In this document: piece by piece, positions 37,740 to 50,576 of the stretch
How the letters are laid out: each line of letters begins with the position of its first letter
Numbering within the stretch: position 1 is the first letter of the stretch
Assembly (NCBI RefSeq): GCF_001039355.2
Contig: NW_019773703.1
Location: 215,000 to 278,999 of the forward strand
Reading direction: 5' to 3'
Source: Lingula anatina
Taxonomy: Eukaryota; Brachiopoda; Lingulata; Lingulida; Lingulidae
DNA length: 64,000 nucleotides
Translations under genes and position numbers: made by a program
The notes under the pieces: model-generated
What the model saw: only the letters and a program-made list of their open reading frames with translations
What the model was told of the DNA's origin: nothing
Databases searched by the model: none

Positions 37740-37907
37740 AACAAAATAACCAGGAACTACTGGTGGCAGTATACGTCATTAGCAGGGATCTTTATTACAG
37801 AAAAAACGGTATTGGTGTTTAGCAAGTTCAGGTGTGAGTGGAGATCTTGCACCCTGTTGACAACCTCTGCCTTCTCTTTTTTGTAAACCCTTGAAGATCT
37901 CAAATGG
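37740..37907 (-). CDS. Possible exon upstream of the orphan exon
   Basis: After an acceptor (CATTTTGCAG-like, ending at 37908) one minus-strand frame stays open for about 49 codons with an amphipathic, Leu/Val-rich text (VVNRVQDLHSHLNLL). A second frame is open for about 42 codons, and no donor is strong, so coding status is doubtful. If real, it may belong with the exon at 36553-36681. Confidence 0.2.
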
Positions 37908-38299
37908 CTGCAAATGACTAGAATTTATCGTTTAAATAATATTTAGGCCCTCAAAAGTTTCATTAGGTACCCAGAGATAGCTAAATCATAGATTTACTGT
38001 GTTTGTCATCACTTTTCTACAGTTTACTCTTAAATCTATCTTTACTAGCCTATTAAACATATATAAGGCTTTTCACATAACTTAACAGCAGTCAACAAGC
38101 CCAGCCTGTTTAAAATGTTTATTGTGACTGTCAATTTATATGAATGAAGGCATTTGTCCAATGTAATTGAGCAAACTGCTACTTTCAACAAACATTAAAA
38201 ACAAAAAAAAATTGTTTGTAAAACAAAATCACGCACATTGCACTAAGTTGCATTTTCACCTTAAATATCCAAAATAAAACCTTTAATGACATTTAAAAG

Positions 38300-38526
38300 T
38301 TTACTCAATTTGCAAAATACTTTATTGATTGGTTTCAAATCTTCAAAAGTTCCAATATGCAATGACAACTTTCATAATGCATCACTGTATGGCACTACAC
38401 AGTACTATGGTCTTTTAATGAACCGCAATATCGATATCCTCAATTTTTCTCAAAATAAAATAACTAATGGTATTCACCATTGTCTCAATCACAGATTCAC
38501 ATATGCAATCAATTATGTACTAGTAT
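38300..38526 (-). other. EDRF1: EDRF1 3'UTR with poly(A) signal
   Basis: The reverse complement of TTTATT at 38321-38326 gives AATAAA about 200 bases after the stop at 38527-38529. A second copy lies at 38118-38123. Confidence 0.6.
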
Positions 38527-41500
38527 TCATAAGTCTGTATCCCTGGCTATGCTGTGTTGTAATTGCACCAAGTCCCTCAACACCTTCAGTGTGTTCTGAC
38601 ACCTGTCCAGCAAGGGTCTGCCTTCAGAATCCACGGATTCCTCCACCTGGAGGCTCTTGGCATATAACTGCTTGTACACATCCACATGCTGCTGCTTGCT
38701 GAATCAATAAGTTGATTATGTATGAATTATTAGATATCAAAAATTTATGTCCCAAGTGAATTTGAACCAGGGGAACGCAGGATAGAAACTGGTGACCTAA
38801 ACAGTAGGTCAACAAATGGGAACATTTCAAATTTGATAGTCCTAGCTCATCCTTTTCAACAATAGTTTTATGAAGTTTCACATTTTAAGTGTCATTCTTA
38901 TATATCCAACTTTTTATCTTATCTCTTATAAGAAAAATTCATAAATTAGAATAAGAAGCAAAGGATTTTAATCAAATGTGTAATACATGGAATATGGGTG
39001 ACAGATGTAAATATATCTTTCCAAGGTCAGTCGCACCAATAATCACCTTTTCTTATTCTGTGATTTCTGCAGTTTCACAATATTGAGCAAAACAAAGTGG
39101 AGTCTTGAGGAAAGGATTGACAATAACTTTTGGCACTCATCAACATATCCCTGAAAGTCGTCTGCCTCTTCCTGATCAGTGATATGTCTCTCAATGCCAG
39201 ACAGTGGCTCCACACAGTGGAGAATGTGATCCAGAGCAACAGTTAGAGTCTTGATTTTAGCTGGCACACTAGTTTGTCCTGAATTCAAAATTAATATGCT
39301 TTAAAATTATTGTTTACTGTTAGTGTTATATCCAAGTGTGACTAGGAGAAATATAACATCCTGGTATTTTTTGCAAAACGCTCTTCCTTAAAAAATCATT
39401 ATGAATGTTTAATTTTCCATGCATACAAAACATGTAAATAATCAAAAAAAATCTACGAGATCCCCACAATCAAAAGATGTTTCACAAGACTTTTAATTCC
39501 CTTTTTGACTTAACTGACCAGGGATGCTTCATAAAGAATAATATAGCCAATTTAGTAATCAAACAAAATCTTGCTACATAATGACAAAAGTTAAGAAAGA
39601 TATCAAATCATGTACCTGTCAATCTTCTGTAACCATGACTTCCTTTAAACTCTTCACACTTACCATTAAACTGAAACTCGCACATGGCTACCCTCTCTAG
39701 CTGCACACGGAGCTGTTCAGACCAGCTGTCCACTAGCTTAAAGAAATGGCTAGCTTTCTCATAGTGCAGCTCTGCCAGGGTACGCAGGTGCTTCTTTTTT
39801 TGCTCTGCTAACTGAAAAATAATGAGATGAGAAGTATATATAAACAGAAGTAAACTAAGAATAAAAGTAAAAGTCCTTAGGATTTGGATCGACTAATACT
39901 CACTGCTTTAACAAACTTTTCCTCCAATAATTTGAAAAAACAGGATTTTACTTGTGTGTTTTATCATACTAATACTATATTCTTACCTGCAGCCTGGTTA
40001 TATCAGATATCAAATTACATTCATTTTTCCCAATACAATATGATATCACAAACCTACATATTTATAACTACTCCATCTCATGTAGTTACATATTAGTAAT
40101 TAGCAAAATCAATGACAAACAATATACAGGGTGATTGATATTTGACCAGTTAAGGTCACTTTCATTCATGCCAAACTCAATTAATATTCGTTTTCTTTAT
40201 TGTAACTAACTGGCCATGTACATGTAGTCAAAATGGTAATGAAAATGAAACAAGGGAATTATCATGCTATTCAACTACACATAAAGGAATAGTGGTGTTC
40301 CAAACAGAGGACTATAAGGAGCCAAGAAGTGGTACCCACCTGGTTCCTGTAGGCATTGTGGTACAGGGAGGCCAGCCTGTGGTGGATGGTGGCTGCCCTG
40401 TACTGGCAGGCTGCTTGTCTGGGGGAAGCAGTCTCCACATCACAATATTTCAGAGTTTTTACCATGAGATTTGTAACATCCTTCTCAATCTGAAATCCAG
40501 TAAAATGTACAAGGTATGTTTTAAATTGGTTTCCTACTTCTTACTTTAATTGTCCTTTTCAAATCCCCTTTATTAACTGCAATTGGGGGGAGAGGAGGGG
40601 AGAGCAGGAAAAATATCTTAAATTTTTAAAAAGATGTCTCTATTTATATCAACTCTTACTGATACAATGTCATTCCTGTGTCAGCGAAACATAGAATTTA
40701 TGTGACAACTTGTGTAGAAAGAAGAAAAAATATATGTTTACAGGTGTAAAAAGAACAATAATGGTACACACATATTCCTGAACATGTAAATCTGTACCTG
40801 TTCCTGGGCCTGTGTAGACAGGGGAGCGTAATCCTGCAGTAAGGAGGCCATGGCAAAGTAAGTACTAGATAACTCCCAGCTCACAGAGTCCCAGATGGTG
40901 GGATTCTTTGACCTACTGCTGATGATACTCAGGGCTTTCTTGTAGAAATCACAGGCCTTATGGGAACAAAAGAAGTTTCCTTCAATATACTTCTGGTTTT
41001 CAACAATAAAATGGTTTTACAAAGACATTAATCAAAGCTATATATTATGCCACATGATAAAAAGACACATTAACAATCAATTTATGAAGAAAAGAAAAAT
41101 AATTAAATAGCAATAGCAAACTTATTATCTCTAATTGTCATTAAACTAAGCTAACTCTTAGTCCTCAACTCACTTTGCTATAATAAACTCTCTCTTGAGC
41201 ACTGAACTCTCTGCGCTGTCCACCATCGACATATTGCACAAAGGCCTGAGCACACAGTCGCATTAAACGGCCTATATTAGAAGTGAGAAGTGCAATGTTT
41301 GCCTCATCACTGACACTATCAAACAGCATGATGCCCCGTTCAAAGCAGGTCTGGCTGGTTTTCCAGAGGTCTTCAACTTGCTTCGATGGTCCTTCAAAAC
41401 CTAAAACAACAAGAGAAGATCCTGATTAATATATTTCAGAGCTTTTATAGTATCTTCTGCTTTAGACAATGACAGAAAAAGGACGCCATACAATATAACA

Positions 41501-44500
41501 GAAACAGAAAGAATTGAGAATTAAATCAACAATGAATGAATAGGACAAAGTTTGAAAGGAGAATTTAGAGAAAAGTAAAAAGAGACTGAGACATCAGCTC
41601 AGTTGTATGTCTCATCAGCAATGTACTGTGTGCCCTCACTATAAGTATAACCCTAACTCACTTGCTTCATTTGTTAAAACTGCTGCCTGGTTCATATACA
41701 GGACACCAAGTTCATTCCTCACATTCCCCTGCCGCTTGATCAGACTTTCCTGTTTCTCTGTATTATTGTATCTTTGGGAAATCTCTAATGCCAGCTGATA
41801 ACAGTGCAGAGCATCTGTTAAATTCTTCTCTGTGCCAGAACTGAACTGACACGCCCACTCAAAACCTATATAAAAATACATTTGGAGTAAATGGAAAAAT
41901 ACAATGGAAATGTAACTTTCTGGAAGTCATGTATGTACTTTGAAACTGCAAATTCTTTTCAAAATACTTGAAATGTAAGCCACAATACAGGGTTCAAAAA
42001 GAAAGTTTAACCAACTAATTCTGAGTTAAGTAAATAATTAAAATAAATCAGCAATCATAATTTTAACAGGTAATTTTTTTTACTGAATATTTACCTTACA
42101 GTCAATACTTACTAAACTCTTGCAGCTCTAAACTGACACTTTCCAAAATCACAGAATCATACTCTGACATATATCTGTATGCTTCTTCATAGACTTGTAA
42201 CTGGTTGACATTCTGTGTCAGCATCAGCCTGATGTCACCTGTCAAACTGTACATCATCTCCAATAGGGGGTCACTCTCCTGACCCTTCTGTGGACACAGT
42301 GTGCGCATGGCATCTAAAAAAATGAAGGTTGGCTACACAGCATACACCCAAAAGAATTAATTGCCGTTTTTGGATGTATTTATGTCACACTTATGCACAA
42401 ACACTTATCTCATTTAAAACTCTGCCACTAGAGTGCATAATGAATTACATCTTAAATATTTTCTTAAATCTTTTCCTGTTTTAGAAATTTTTTTGTTTCT
42501 TTTACTAGCACTTTTAAAATATTTATTCACACTGCATTGTAAAGTCTACTGAAAAAAATTTGGATTTTAGACTCAAAATATATATTATCACTATTATCAT
42601 TTTACAAATATTGAAAATCTTAACTTACCAAAACAAAGTAAAGCCAGTCTAACATACTTCAGTGCTTGACCATACTTAAATAAAGAGTTTTTAGCATCAG
42701 CTATACTGTAGTATGCCAGTACCCCTTTTCTCAGAAGTAAAACTTTCGAGTTGTAATGCCATGTTCCTGGGGAAACTGTCACTTTTACTTTGTCTTTTTT
42801 CAATAAAACTAAGCTGTCACTTCTTTCTCTTGACTCTGAACTGGCGAAAGAATCATCATTCTCTTTGTCTTCATGAACAAAGTCAGGTTTGAGATCGAGT
42901 TCACTTATTGGCTGATAGTGCAGTGGTATGGCTTGATATGGGTTGCAGGTTTTGGGAGCCATACCATGCTCTTGCATCTCTCGTCGCTTTTTTATTTCTT
43001 TAACTTCACTGTCTATACATTTTAAACCCTAAAACAACAAAACCATCAGTGAATATATAAACAATTTTATAAAAATAAACTCTTAAAGTTTGTATTGATC
43101 AATCTAAGGCAAAAAAGAGAACAAGGATGAATCATTTATAGACCTACTAAAAAATAAGAGGCTTTTTCCAGCACAAGTATTTCATTTGATGATATTGTTT
43201 GACATTCTCTTAAGTGGTAGAAAGCAAAAAAAATCTTCTTATGGTTATTATATTCTGCAATATTTAAAACTATAACACAGTGAAAAAAAAATACCTCAGC
43301 AATAAACTTCAGCCCCTCCAAGCACCTGTCTTCTACATTTCCACAGACTGGTGGGAACCGCAACACTTCATTGACATCATTCTTCTCCTTCTCTGGCAAT
43401 CTTAAGGTCTTCACTGCCACTGATGTTTGTGCCTTCACAGTCTTTTCTTCATCATCATCTTCATCTTCTACCCAGCCCTAAGGAGTAAAAATCCAAGCCA
43501 TACATGGCCAAATATAATTTTTATTTAAAGTACTTGCAAATTTTATCTTAGTGATGCCATTAAGTTGAGCTACAACTGACATTTTCAAAGTTTCACAAAA
43601 AATCGAATTTTAAAATAAAATAATGTTATTTTGTTACATAAGTTGTTTACTGGACTCAATGACATGTTAATTAGTGAACTCCAGATGCTCACATGTGGCT
43701 GTTGTTCCTCCTCACAGTCAGACTCATCACTGGAGACCAGATTCTGCTCCTGTACAGAGGACAGGAACTCTTCATTCACAAACAAATCACACAGGATGAA
43801 GTAAGCTGATGCAGTCACCTTATGTATATACATATAAAACAATCAAGGGTTTTATCATTTTAAGTAAAAGTTTAGCTCTAAAACTGGGAGTAGAATCTAC
43901 AAGCACTTGAAAATCAGCAATCACATTATTTTCTATTTTAAACAAGAATAACTTATAATCAATGACCTCAACCTTTTATAACAAATTTGATGGTGATGAA
44001 ACATGGTAATAAATAAGCCTACATGGCAGTGCATTTCCTGTTATTATGAACTATTTTCAGCTTTTCTTAAATAATGATCATAATAGGATATACTGGTAAA
44101 TCTTGTACTACAACCACATGAGCAACACGCTAAGCATGTATCTCTAATTAAGATTTACAGCAGGCTATACTACACCTGTGAGAACTTGTCCCTGTCTAAC
44201 AATTTCAATGCATTCTTCAGCAAGGTTCTAATTGTCCCCGACTTCTTCCTTCCACTACTTTGCCACATGTTATATGCCACCTTATATAGCAACATACCAA
44301 CAGGAACAGTGAATGGATTGTCCATTTTATCATTCATGTCATCTGCACATAATGTTGTCAGGTCGTACAACTTAACTACATCATTGTCAGTCTCTGGAAA
44401 AACAAATTGGTGAATAACTGATCATGGCCATAACAGATTCAGACTACATTTTAATTCAGACCACATCTTAAAAGTATAGAAATTTCAAAGACAAGAGAAC

Positions 44501-47500
44501 CAAAGTGTGTGTGCTTGTGAATATATGCCTGTGGATTGTTGCTTGCTAGTATTCAGGTGTGCACACACATGCAGCACATGCAGTGTGTATTTGTGCATGG
44601 GAATGTTTGTTAGTTTACCTTCTTTATCAATAAAGCTTTACATATCAATGAGGCTAAAACAAAATATCAGATACATTTAACAGCAGTCTCCTCACCTTTA
44701 AAAAGCCAATAGGTATGTCCCTCTTTTGTTGCATTAGACTTGAGGAATGAAAGGATATTCTGGGCTATGTCCTTCACCACTGTAGGGGAGAATTTGGAAC
44801 TCTCTAGGTTTGGGATTTCTTCAGTCTTAAACAGCTCATATTTCTGCACAGGAAAGCTTCACATTTAGTACTTTTTTTCATTTTTGCATGCACCATAATA
44901 CAAACTTTTCTGTTGCTTGGGTAAAATATAAGTTAGTTTTTACTAAAAGGTACTGCCAGTCATTTTATCTTTCTTCCATAATGGGGAATAATTACATATG
45001 ATCCCAGAAAATGTAACAAATTTACCACCAAGAGATATAAAACAAATCATTTAACATCACCTGTACAATACCATCAAGATGATAACACATGGCCAGCTCT
45101 GGTACGTTACACATCAAGTTGTCCAACCAATAGTCTATCCCTGTCAGCACATTGATGGGTTTACTGGTATCTCTGGTAGAATTTAAACAGTAAAATTTAA
45201 TGAGGCATTATTATGACAGAACTGTAATACTGCACAATAAGATCTGTTCATGTGCTTTTAAATATTCTTTAAGTCCATTATAAAGTATACATTCTCTGTA
45301 TCTTAAGTTTGATGCATTGTGTGTTACTATGGTATTGCTATTGTACTACTATTGCATTACTCAATTAACTGTGACAGTGTGCGCTTTCTTTACCTTAGTC
45401 TTAAACTAACACATGGTCTAGCTTCACCTCCAAAGATGGGAAGATCTGTTCCAATGAGCATACGAATGTCCTCAAAATTCCAGATGACAGTGCGCTGAAA
45501 TTCTCCATTTCTTGGCTGTAAAAATCAACAGTGTTGAAAAGAAAATATCTGAATATATTTTTAAAAGTGCTTCTTTTGTTTTTAATTCAATCTAGTCATT
45601 ATTAAGAGATAAAAAAATAATATCAGTACTAAGATACAAGGGAATAATTTGGAACAGGAAATTTAGATTGTAATTCTACATTAGTGCTGACTGTGCTGGA
45701 AAGTGCTTATGTGGCTAAGAAAATTCAGTTTGACTAAAAAATGACAAAAAATACTGAAGGGACATAAAAAAGAAAAAATCTATTTATTTAGAATTTGTCA
45801 ATTTTCTCTCATGATCTGGCAGAAGAAAGAACTTTACCTATCTACTCACTGTTCCTATAGTGGGAGATGAGAAAAGCTTTTTGCAGAAACACCTTGACAG
45901 ACATATTAAACAAATACCATGTCAGGCACATGTACTGACCCTTAGAGTGCTCAACTATATTAAGGTTGTTGCTAAACACATACTGGGGTTACCAAATTCA
46001 GGCATTTTTTCTTGAAATGTAGCTAACTGAAAGTGCCACAAGGAGAGGGTCAGACATCATGGACAGACACACAGACGATCACATCCATGGACAACTTGAT
46101 TACAATACACTTCCATACTTCATACTAGGAAATAATTATGCTAGCTTTACCCCAGAAAATAAAACTTATTTCAAAAAGATCTTAATACCTCTTGTTCAGA
46201 TTCTGGCAGCAATTGCTTGCTTTCCTTCCCCCCTTCACTGCTATGACCACTATTATCCTGTATACTAAGGAGGAAAGTAAAACAATGAAAAAATCTGCTC
46301 TGGGTCAAAATTAAAACAAGCATATAACTTTGTTTTTTTTTAATGCTTCTTAAACAGCAGTAAAAAAAAAAACTATGTGCTTCCAAATAATCTGAAGCAT
46401 CTACAAAAAAAACTTAATAACATATGTCAACAGGCAGCTTAGTTTGATACATTACAAGTCAATAATAAAGACAATAAAAGCATTATACCAACCTATAATA
46501 AAGGAATTTTGAAAACATATTCCTATTCTGAAGAAAATTCCTACTATTGTTTTTCCTCAAGCAAACTCTTTCCTAAAAGATGAAAATAATGCTTTATGTT
46601 AATTAACAATACAAAGCAGAACTAGAACAAAAATAAGCTGTTGTGTTACAGTTTGATCTTTATTAATTATCATTCATTAAAAATCCTTTCTAAAATGACT
46701 AGAGGCAGTTTCTTATCACTTTTTTCCCTTCAGTGACAGAATACACTTAAAGCTATTGGACTCCTACCTTTTCAGCCTTATTCTGTTCCACAGTTTCACA
46801 GTAGAATTTTCTCATCCATTCCCAATCCTCCTAATCAAAAAAGAAGACAGGAATTCAGTAATTAAGATGTGGATAACCTCTTTATTCCCAATTATCGTTA
46901 TTTTATTGAGAAATGACATGTCACAATACAAAAGCAAATGATACCTTGTATTAAACTTCGGTATATCACACCTTACACTCTGCCATGTCTAGCAATAGAA
47001 TATCTTTAAATAGGAAAAATTATTGCCATTATAAATGGTTTATCTTTTTTTGCTTACAGCAATCCAAATTAATACAACTGCTTAACTTCGGACTAAAGGA
47101 ACTAAGCCATACCTCTTGCTGCCTAAGAAGATGTCTGTGCACATCAAAGTCATCTAGGAGTAAAGTTTTTCCCACCCTGTGTACCATCATGCTCACATGA
47201 CCCTTGCTGTACGGGAGCTTCAGTAGCTTCTTGATGTTCTACACAGATCAATAAATATACCGTTAAACTGTTTACTTTTTAAAAACACTGTGCACTGTTA
47301 ATTAATGAGCACATCAATCAGATCACACAAACATTAAAGGGCAATAAGAGCAAACAGCCTGAAAATCTTTTAAAACTAGCCAATTGCCATTAATCAAATT
47401 CAAAACCTACAAATAAAACAATTTACAAATCTGGGCATAAAACTCTTACTTCAGAGTCAGAGATGACATCCAGTTCATCCACCAGGTCTGGAGAGCGATG

Positions 47501-48205
47501 TGCCATTTTGATACTAGAGAACTCGCTCCTCTTCCCCCCTTGCATGTCTTTCACGTAACACTCTTCCTCTGAGCCCCCACGAAGCCAGTTGGAAGGTGGT
47601 TCCTTCAGGTCTGTGTTCTTTTGCAGCTGCATGTATGTGGCAGGTGTTTCATAGCGGCAATATTTCACCACTGCTGTGGACTTCACCTCCGTGTCCTTGA
47701 AAGCAGTCTGAAGTGAAATTTATCAATGAACAGGGCTGCAGCAGAAGTATTTATTTAAAAAAATTAAAAGGTTAAAGTGGAAATAGTATATTCCCCTGGT
47801 AGTTTTATTCATGGCACAATAATGTTTTATAGAGGAGAGGCACACTGTGGAATGGTCCATAAGTAACCATAACCACAGTAACTGTTACAGTACAAATAAT
47901 TTTCTGATTTTGTGTTTGACAGAGTCAGAGGACGTTTCGCCCCCAGGCTTCGCATAGAAACCAGTCAGATTATTACCCAAACAATAATATGTAAACAAAA
48001 GTGTGGAAATTGAAACCTAACGACTTTTACTAAATGTATAATTGCAAACGCTAACATTTAATGTACTGTGCAATGCAGCTTTAACAATGTGATACGCTGG
48101 GTTAGAGGCTAGAGCGGATTCGCGTGTGAAGTCCAACAAAAACTCTCATTCAATTCTTATCTTTTTAAACATAGTACTTACGTATCCGTTGTCTGTTTCG
48201 GACAT
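38527..48205 (-). CDS. EDRF1: Erythroid differentiation-related factor 1 homologue
   Basis: Twenty-one coding exons in transcript order: 48205-48182, 47695-47450, 47238-47113, 46830-46768, 46572-46493, 46264-46189, 45515-45394, 45172-45061, 44843-44696, 44393-44176, 43818-43693, 43477-43295, 43028-42629, 42313-42113, 41865-41662, 41400-41174, 40956-40798, 40489-40340, 39811-39664, 39278-39047 and 38698-38527. Frames join throughout to 1138 aa (human about 1238). Diagnostic stretches are KSTAVVKYC, PPSNWLRGG, DLPIFGG, the block around PINVLTGIDYWLDNL, CHLDGIVQKYE, NILSFLKSNATKEGHTYW and QYRAATIHHRLASLYH. Acidic runs (EDEDDDEE, SDESDCEEE) lie mid-protein and helical TPR-like repeats in the C-terminal half. 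In mammals EDRF1 is described as a nuclear regulator of erythroid genes acting through GATA-1; its role in invertebrates is not established. The start follows from the shared promoter and the short first exon MSETDNGY. The second-exon acceptor (CTTTTCAAG) is chosen to keep frame. Confidence 0.94.
38735..38830 (-). repeat. tRNA-derived SINE fragment, in the last EDRF1 intron
   Basis: Reading the minus strand, an A-box-like segment (CCTACTGTTTAGGTCACC) is followed about 35 bases later by a B-box-like GGTTCAAATTC. This is the internal Pol III promoter arrangement of tRNA-related SINEs. It does not fold as an intact tRNA, so it is a decayed SINE head rather than a tRNA gene. Confidence 0.45.
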
Positions 48206-48336
48206 TTTTCTGTGGTTTATGGTGTCTATTCATGAACACTGCATCATCATGAATCTTCCAGAAAGTCTGTGTCAAAAACCATGTTATTGCCGGAAGTAGT
48301 TTATCTACATTGAGCATGCGCATTTGCCATTAAGAC
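48206..48336. promoter_or_regulatory. Bidirectional promoter of EDRF1 and PRADC1
   Basis: Only 131 bases separate the divergent start codons (48205 minus, 48337 plus). The interval contains a consensus ETS site, CCGGAAGT, at 48290-48297 and an NRF1-like GCATGCGCAT at 48314-48323, with no TATA box. This is the usual make-up of compact metazoan housekeeping bidirectional promoters. Confidence 0.75.
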
Positions 48337-50576
48337 ATGGAGTGCGACGTGACGTTGATGTTACTTGTAATCTTTTTATTTGTCGACGTAACAGGTAAGA
48401 TTCGTTAGTGGTGTTTTGCATCCTTATAAGAAAACCACTAGTTCTGATCTGTGTGAAACATATATGTATTATTATTGACAAATTAAAAACCAAGTCACCC
48501 AATATAAACGCTCTGACAGTCTGACATACATGTACATGTACGGTACGTGACTGTACATTATGATTATAACTTTACTAGTTGCCAGTTAGCAGTAATTACT
48601 CGCCTTATAATAACTTCTACGTTTACATATATTACTGGGATACAACCTAAGTACATGCTGTTATATATATACTTAGTACCTGAGAATTTTAGGGTCTACA
48701 TCTTCACAAACAAGATACTGTATAATCATTAAGTTAGGGACCATTCCCACACCCCATCGTACTGTACTAGCATGATCGATCTGTCTCCGAGTGGTTTCTT
48801 ACTAATTAGATCCTGCAAATACGATAGGTTTATGGGAACCCAGTCTTAGGCATCTAACGACGCATGCAAAGGCAGCTAAGATGTCAGACTGTGTGTATAT
48901 ATATATACATGTACAGTATGTACAGTACACATATACATATAGGACGTAGCACGAAAGTTCATGCGTTAGCACTCCTATTGACGATTCTGATATGCATTGG
49001 CTGTGTACAGCTAGTACATATCAGAATCGTCAATAGGAGTGCTAACGCATGAATTTTTGTGCTAACATAGAGGCTGAGGTACTAGCGCGAAATCCATGGG
49101 TCAGCACTCCTATTTACACTCACCTTGCCTGTTTTCGGTTCAGGCATGAAGTTTTCTTAGATCTCACTCTTGACAATCCAATTTCAGATGCATCTCAAGA
49201 AAGGAAAGTGTATACGAGTCCTCTGCGGGTCCAGCTGGAGGATGGGATATTCATGGAGATACTGGAGCCAGAGAGCATCAGGTTTACATACAAACTGAGA
49301 CCGGCCAAAAATTTTGGAGGAGTTTTTGTAAGAAACCACCTGGTTACTTTTGATGTGTGACAGTTCTGTTCATTGTCTAAGCCAAAATTGTACCACCTTA
49401 CATATTTTTTAACTCAGCTTTGCCATGTATTAGCTGCTGCCATCTTACTTCTACCAGTAACCTTACCAAAATATATTAATTTTACTCCTACACTTAACGT
49501 GTGGAAATAAAACACTTTTGAATCTGAACATGACCTGCATACAACATTCAATGAAAGTAGATTGATTAACTACTTTCTCTTAACCTTTATATTACTTTCT
49601 TCAGAATCAGAGTTTAGCTGGACTCCACCTCATTCCCACCGACCCCATCCATGGATGCAGCCCCCTCAATAAACCTTATCTATTTGAAAACCAAGTAGCT
49701 TTAATAGAGCGAGGGTAAGTGTATTTGAATTTTATGTATTGTTTATCTATTAATTTTTAAATGCTGAAAAACATTAATGTAACATTAATTAATGTAATGA
49801 TTGAAAAAAAATCTCAATTCTTTGGTAAGTGAATATAATAAATTAACATCTTATGAAAGAAAATCTGTGAAAATACCCTTTTTTAAATTTTTTTAATCGA
49901 CTCATTCTTGCTTTTCTGAAAATGATATGTAACCGGCACAACATATACATTTTCTGATATTACTGCAGCATTTGATTAATAATTGTAAAAACAGGTTGCT
50001 GGGCTTCTATATATATATGTTACGTAATGTAATCTGTATTATTTCAGAGAATGCTCTTTCCTAACCAAAGCAATACATGCCCAGCAAGCTGGGGCAGTAG
50101 CTGCTGTGATCACTGACAACCAACCAGACAATGTGGAGATGTATATTGATATGATTGAAGATGGAACAAACAGGGATTCTGTCATTCCTGTTTTATTTTT
50201 GCTAGGAAAAAATGGGTGAGTGGTTCTCCTTACAAGTATTATAGTCACATTTTATTTTGTTGATGACAACAACAAAAATAATTAGTTTTGAGACCAGTAG
50301 GCAATGGATTTAGTTTGAAAAAGACCTTTATTTTTGATAAATTATATTTTGGATGCATTTTTATTCCAGCCTCAGTTTTAAAAGCCCAAGTCCATGTAGA
50401 TATACCATTTGTGATTCTTTGTAACTGGTAAATTTTCAAATTTCCATCTTTTCAGATATATGATCAGGAAAACATTGCAGCAGGAACACTTAATGAGTGC
50501 TATTATCAACATTCCCGTGAACATCACTGGTATCCCAATTAACAAGCTGAACCAGCCACCCTGGTCTTTATGGTGA
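48337..50576 (+). CDS. PRADC1: Protease-associated domain-containing protein 1 homologue
   Basis: Five exons (48337-48394, 49188-49327, 49605-49714, 50048-50215, 50456-50576) join in frame to 198 aa, close to the human length (about 188). An N-terminal hydrophobic signal peptide (about 1-18) is encoded almost entirely by exon 1. A PA domain follows, with FGGVF at its N-terminal edge, the signature VALIERGECSFLTKA (97-111), AAVITDN (121-127) and VLFLLGKNGYMIR. The tail ends PPWSLW, as in the family (PPW-x-x-W). Possible N-glycosylation sites are Asn67 (NQS) and Asn181 (NIT). The product is expected to be a small secreted glycoprotein without protease activity. It is divergently paired with EDRF1. 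The long ORF upstream of 49188 is intronic. Confidence 0.93.
48943..49070. repeat. Perfect inverted repeat (37-bp arms, 22-bp loop) in PRADC1 intron 1
   Basis: 48958-48994 and 49017-49053 are exact reverse complements. Pairing extends outward with two mismatches (TAGCACGAAAG against CTTTTTGTGCTA-type sequence) to roughly 51 bp per arm. A third partial copy (CAGCACTCCTATT) lies at about 49100. The transcript would form a long hairpin. There is no coding capacity and no clear target-site duplication. Confidence 0.9.

Noticed and set aside
38735-38830. Intact tRNA gene
   Set aside because: A-box and B-box-like words are present but no cloverleaf or acceptor stem forms; it is listed as a SINE fragment instead.
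39043-39046. TGA at 39043-39045 as the EDRF1 terminus
   Set aside because: A donor two bases earlier leads in frame to a further exon whose tail resembles the vertebrate C-terminus. It is kept only as a possible intron-retention isoform.
47696-47708. EDRF1 second-exon acceptor at ACTTCAG|ACTGC
   Set aside because: It looks stronger by sequence but throws the downstream KSTAVVKY frame out of register with exon 1. The CTTTTCAAG acceptor at 47695 keeps frame.
49049-49360. 103-codon plus-strand frame beginning upstream of PRADC1 exon 2
   Set aside because: Only the part from 49188 is exon. The upstream portion is intron 1, including one arm of the hairpin, and the true N-terminus is the signal peptide at 48337.
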